NCBI RefSeq assembly: GCF_003003775.1
Contig: NZ_PVWJ01000055.1
Span: 1-32,999, forward strand
Reading direction: 5' to 3'
DNA from: Merismopedia glauca CCAP 1448/3
Lineage (GTDB): Bacteria; Cyanobacteriota; Cyanobacteriia; Cyanobacteriales; CCAP-1448
DNA length: 32,999 nt
The notes below the pieces were generated by a model, which had not been told where the DNA came from, ran no database searches, and saw nothing but the letters and a program-made list of their open reading frames with translations. Of the stretch, positions 31,098 to 32,999 are shown in pieces (position 1 is the stretch's first letter; each line of letters begins with the position of its first letter). The position numbers were made by a program, and so were the translations under genes.

Positions 31098-32039
31098 TTG
31101 GTTAACTATCAACCTCAAGATCCCATTTTTAATTCACCAATAGCCATTCTAGGTGCTGGTGCTTGGGGTTCGGCTTTAGCTACTTTAGCCGAAAGAAATG
31201 ACAATCAGGTCAAAATTTGGTCGAGGCGCTCTGCTAGTCTTCTAGAAGAAGTTGTGGTCGGTTGCGATATGATTGTCTCAGCAGTATCTATCTCTGGAGT
31301 CAGTACGGTAGCGAAACAACTCCAAACGGTGCTTTCACCTCAGACAATTATTGTCACTGCGACTAAGGGTTTAGAACCGCTTACTGCTCGTACTCCCGCT
31401 CAAATCTGGCAAGATTTTTTGCCTAATAATCCCGTAGTTGTGCTTTCTGGCCCCAATCTGGCTAAAGAAATACAGCAAGGGCTACCAGGCGCAACCGTAG
31501 TAGCTAGTGCTAACCATAAAGCCGCCTCAACTGTTCAGCAAGCGTTTTCATCGGCTCAGTTTCGAGTCTATACCAACGAAGATCCTTTGGGAGTTGAGTT
31601 GGGAGGAACCCTGAAAAACGTGATGGCGATCGCGGCTGGAGCTTGCGACGGTTTACAATTAGGAACTAATGCTAAAGCGGGCTTGCTCACGAGAGGTTTA
31701 GCCGAAATTATCCGCGTTGGTCAGCATTGGGGGGCAAAACCGGAGACTTTTTACGGATTATCAGGATTGGGTGATTTATTAGCTACTTGCAACAGCCACC
31801 TCAGCCGTAATTATCAAGTTGGCTACCATATGGCTCAAGGAAAAACTCTTTCAGAAGCCTTAGCTATGATTGAAGGGACAGCCGAAGGAGTAAATACGAC
31901 TAGGGTATTAATCCAGCGCGCCGAACAGCAAAATATCTCAGTTCCTGTATCTTACCAAGTATATCGCCTGATTCAAGGTGAAGTTACCCCAGAAGCAGCC
32001 ACTAGAGAATTGATGTCAAGAGACGCGAAGTCGGAGTAG
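31098..32039 (+). CDS. gpsA: Glycerol-3-phosphate dehydrogenase [NAD(P)+]
   Basis: About 313 aa. Reduces dihydroxyacetone phosphate to sn-glycerol-3-phosphate for phospholipid and glycolipid synthesis. The N-terminal Rossmann loop is IAILGAGAWGSALA, followed by VKIWSRR. The catalytic-domain signatures are LSGPNLAKEI and GVELGGTLKNVMAIAAGACDG (in part), with the substrate-binding Lys in GTNAKAGLLTRGL. It is compact relative to the ~330-aa E. coli enzyme because the segment after WSRR is short, as in other cyanobacteria. Start choice: AGGAGG overlaps GTG 31092, so TTG 31098 (residue sequence MVNYQPQ) is preferred. No neighbour shares the pathway. Confidence 0.95.
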   Translation: MVNYQPQDPIFNSPIAILGAGAWGSALATLAERNDNQVKIWSRRSASLLEEVVVGCDMIVSAVSISGVSTVAKQLQTVLSPQTIIVTATKGLEPLTARTPAQIWQDFLPNNPVVVLSGPNLAKEIQQGLPGATVVASANHKAASTVQQAFSSAQFRVYTNEDPLGVELGGTLKNVMAIAAGACDGLQLGTNAKAGLLTRGLAEIIRVGQHWGAKPETFYGLSGLGDLLATCNSHLSRNYQVGYHMAQGKTLSEALAMIEGTAEGVNTTRVLIQRAEQQNISVPVSYQVYRLIQGEVTPEAATRELMSRDAKSE

Positions 32040-32040
32040 A

Positions 32041-32061
32041 AGAGTAAAGAGTAAAGAGTAA
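32041..32061. repeat. Heptamer tandem repeat AGAGTAA x3
   Basis: Three exact AGAGTAA units (32041-32061) directly after the gpsA stop codon; the same STRR class as the arrays at 4354-4475. Confidence 0.8.
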
Positions 32062-32076
32062 ATGCTAGCCTTGATA

Positions 32077-32141
32077 ATCGGGAGGCAGGGCAGTATATGT
32101 ACCATAAAATGTCAATATACCAATAATTTTGCCTGCCCGAT
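32077..32141. terminator. Possible bidirectional terminator
   Basis: ATCGGGAGGCA (32077-32087) and TGCCTGCCCGAT (32130-32141) form an inverted repeat with one bulged base, enclosing an AT-rich loop. It lies between the convergent gpsA and phycobiliprotein-like genes. There is no strong T-run at either end. Confidence 0.35.
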
Positions 32142-32153
32142 CAACATAATAGA

Positions 32154-32723
32154 TTAGGTGAAGCGAGTCATGTCGGAAATTAGGCGATCGAAGTAGGGAG
32201 CTAGATTAGCTGCTGGCGATCGCTTACAACTGGAGTTTTTTAGCCCTTCTAAGCCACATAACATCGCATCTAGGGGTACTTTTAACTCTTGATAGAGTAA
32301 CTCCATATAGTGCATTCCTGACTCGCTTAAGAAATCAGTTCTTTCCCCAGCGACTCCATAGCTGACACAACGCAGAAAATGCCAAAAATCTCGCCAGCAA
32401 GATTCAGATCTTACCTCTGGGTAAAGCGCACCTCCAGGTTCGGTAATCCCAGGAAATTGAGTTAAGACTTGTTCTCTGGCTTCACTAACAATGTCTGGAG
32501 CCAAATCTCGCAACTGACGCGCAATTTCTAGTTTGGAGACACTTTGAGGTGATAAGCTGCCTATTGTTTCTAAATCTCGATCTGTCAGATAGCGTCCTTC
32601 ATCATCAGCCATTTGGAAAATGGTGATTATTTCTGGTAAATACTCGCTTTCCCAGCTAGAAAAGCTGACAATTCTAGCTTTGGTGATTAACTCTTTAACT
32701 TTTTCACTCAACTGTGTCGTCAT
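32154..32723 (-). CDS. Phycobilisome/phycobiliprotein-family protein
   Basis: A 189-aa all-helical globin-like protein of the phycobilisome family. Residues 105-135 (SESCWRDFWHFLRCVSYG then AGERTDFL) align by eye with the helix-E region of phycobiliproteins, with Cys109 at the chromophore-cysteine position followed by the conserved Arg111-Asp112. The rest is diverged from alpha or beta subunits of phycocyanin and allophycocyanin. It is not next to cpc or apc genes and may be a minor core-like or regulatory relative. Whether it binds a bilin cannot be decided from sequence. The start is ATG 32723. It is convergent with gpsA. Confidence 0.78.
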   Translation of the reverse strand: MTTQLSEKVKELITKARIVSFSSWESEYLPEIITIFQMADDEGRYLTDRDLETIGSLSPQSVSKLEIARQLRDLAPDIVSEAREQVLTQFPGITEPGGALYPEVRSESCWRDFWHFLRCVSYGVAGERTDFLSESGMHYMELLYQELKVPLDAMLCGLEGLKNSSCKRSPAANLAPYFDRLISDMTRFT

Positions 32724-32811
32724 AGTTTTTTTATTCTTCAGTTATGACATTTATAGCAGTCGCAACCACAACTTAGCTGAGTTTTTGTTAAATGCGATCG
32801 CCAGCTAATTT

Positions 32812-32999
32812 CTAATTACTATTGTGTCCAAAAACAGCCGTAGGCGCTAAAGGTGCAATATCTGGATCGAATCCTCCTAATTGATTAGTTCTCACAATCC
32901 ACGCACTAAGTAAGTCGGCAAGCTGACGGGGTGACAATAATAGCTAAAACCTTGACTGTATCAAGCGCATAGCCCGTAGACCTCGTTGGTAAAATGGAC
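32812..32999 (-). pseudogene. Partial, interrupted reading frame at right edge
   Basis: The minus strand gives a plausible C-terminus, LSPRQLADLLSAWIVRTN then QLGGFDPDIAPLAPTAVFGH, ending at TAG 32812. The same frame continues upstream as FYQRGLRAMRLIQSRF, but an in-frame TAG at 32944-32946 separates the parts. Both parts look protein-like. This could be a pseudogene with a nonsense change, or two ends of different genes. The family was not recognised, and the 5' part lies outside the window. Confidence 0.45.

Overview
The window is chromosomal DNA from a cyanobacterium. Evidence: plastocyanin, a Psb35-like photosystem II protein, a phycobiliprotein-family protein, many copies of the octamer GCGATCGC (HIP1), heptamer tandem repeats, and cyanobacteria-typical small families (DUF2605/DUF2973, DUF6887/DUF6888). 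The genus cannot be fixed from the sequence. No rRNA, tRNA or CRISPR array was seen.

Layout. 0.3-2.4 kb (mostly minus strand): a helix-hairpin-helix protein, a TM2 protein, petE with its own terminator, and a two-gene DUF6888/DUF6887 cassette lying between two direct copies of a 107-bp repeat. 2.6-4.3 kb (+): rhomboid protease and a Tat-exported dienelactone hydrolase, followed by heptamer repeats. 4.5-7.2 kb: a methyltransferase, a PEP-CTERM protein whose signal peptide is split by a palindrome carrying a stop codon, and a coiled-coil protein. 7.3-12.5 kb: gatB, an acetolactate-synthase-like enzyme, and thrS on the opposite strand. 12.5-16.1 kb: an inverted-repeat element, a decayed RelE/ParE toxin, the DUF2605/DUF2973 pair, a cyclic-peptide-type ABC exporter, and a duplicated ~214-bp unit in which each copy ends in a strong terminator (candidate twin small RNAs). 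16.1-20.9 kb: rsmB, Psb35-like, TerB-like, an SLH-domain protein and a beta-carbonic anhydrase. 21.0-28.7 kb (all minus): an accessory block with a tight pair (NERD plus SF1-helicase-like protein, and a helical-repeat plus cold-shock-like OB-fold protein), an SDR-family protein, and a fused adenine methyltransferase/PstI-type restriction enzyme. HIP1 sites are almost absent here. 28.8-32.7 kb: thrB (its 3' end formed by a small transposon-like element), lipA, gpsA and a phycobiliprotein-like gene. A broken, unidentified reading frame runs off the right edge.

Most genes are single transcription units with housekeeping roles: tRNA charging and amidation, rRNA methylation, threonine, lipoate and phospholipid precursor synthesis, and photosynthesis. 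Credible co-transcribed groups are DUF6888-DUF6887, DUF2605-DUF2973, the helicase/OB-fold pair, and the restriction enzyme with the downstream SDR gene. The most interesting regions are the 21-25 kb pair, which resembles a nucleic-acid-directed conflict system but has a degenerate Walker A motif; the twin terminator-bearing repeats at 15.5-16.0 kb; and the 27-nt palindrome in the PEP-CTERM gene, whose removal exactly restores a signal peptide.
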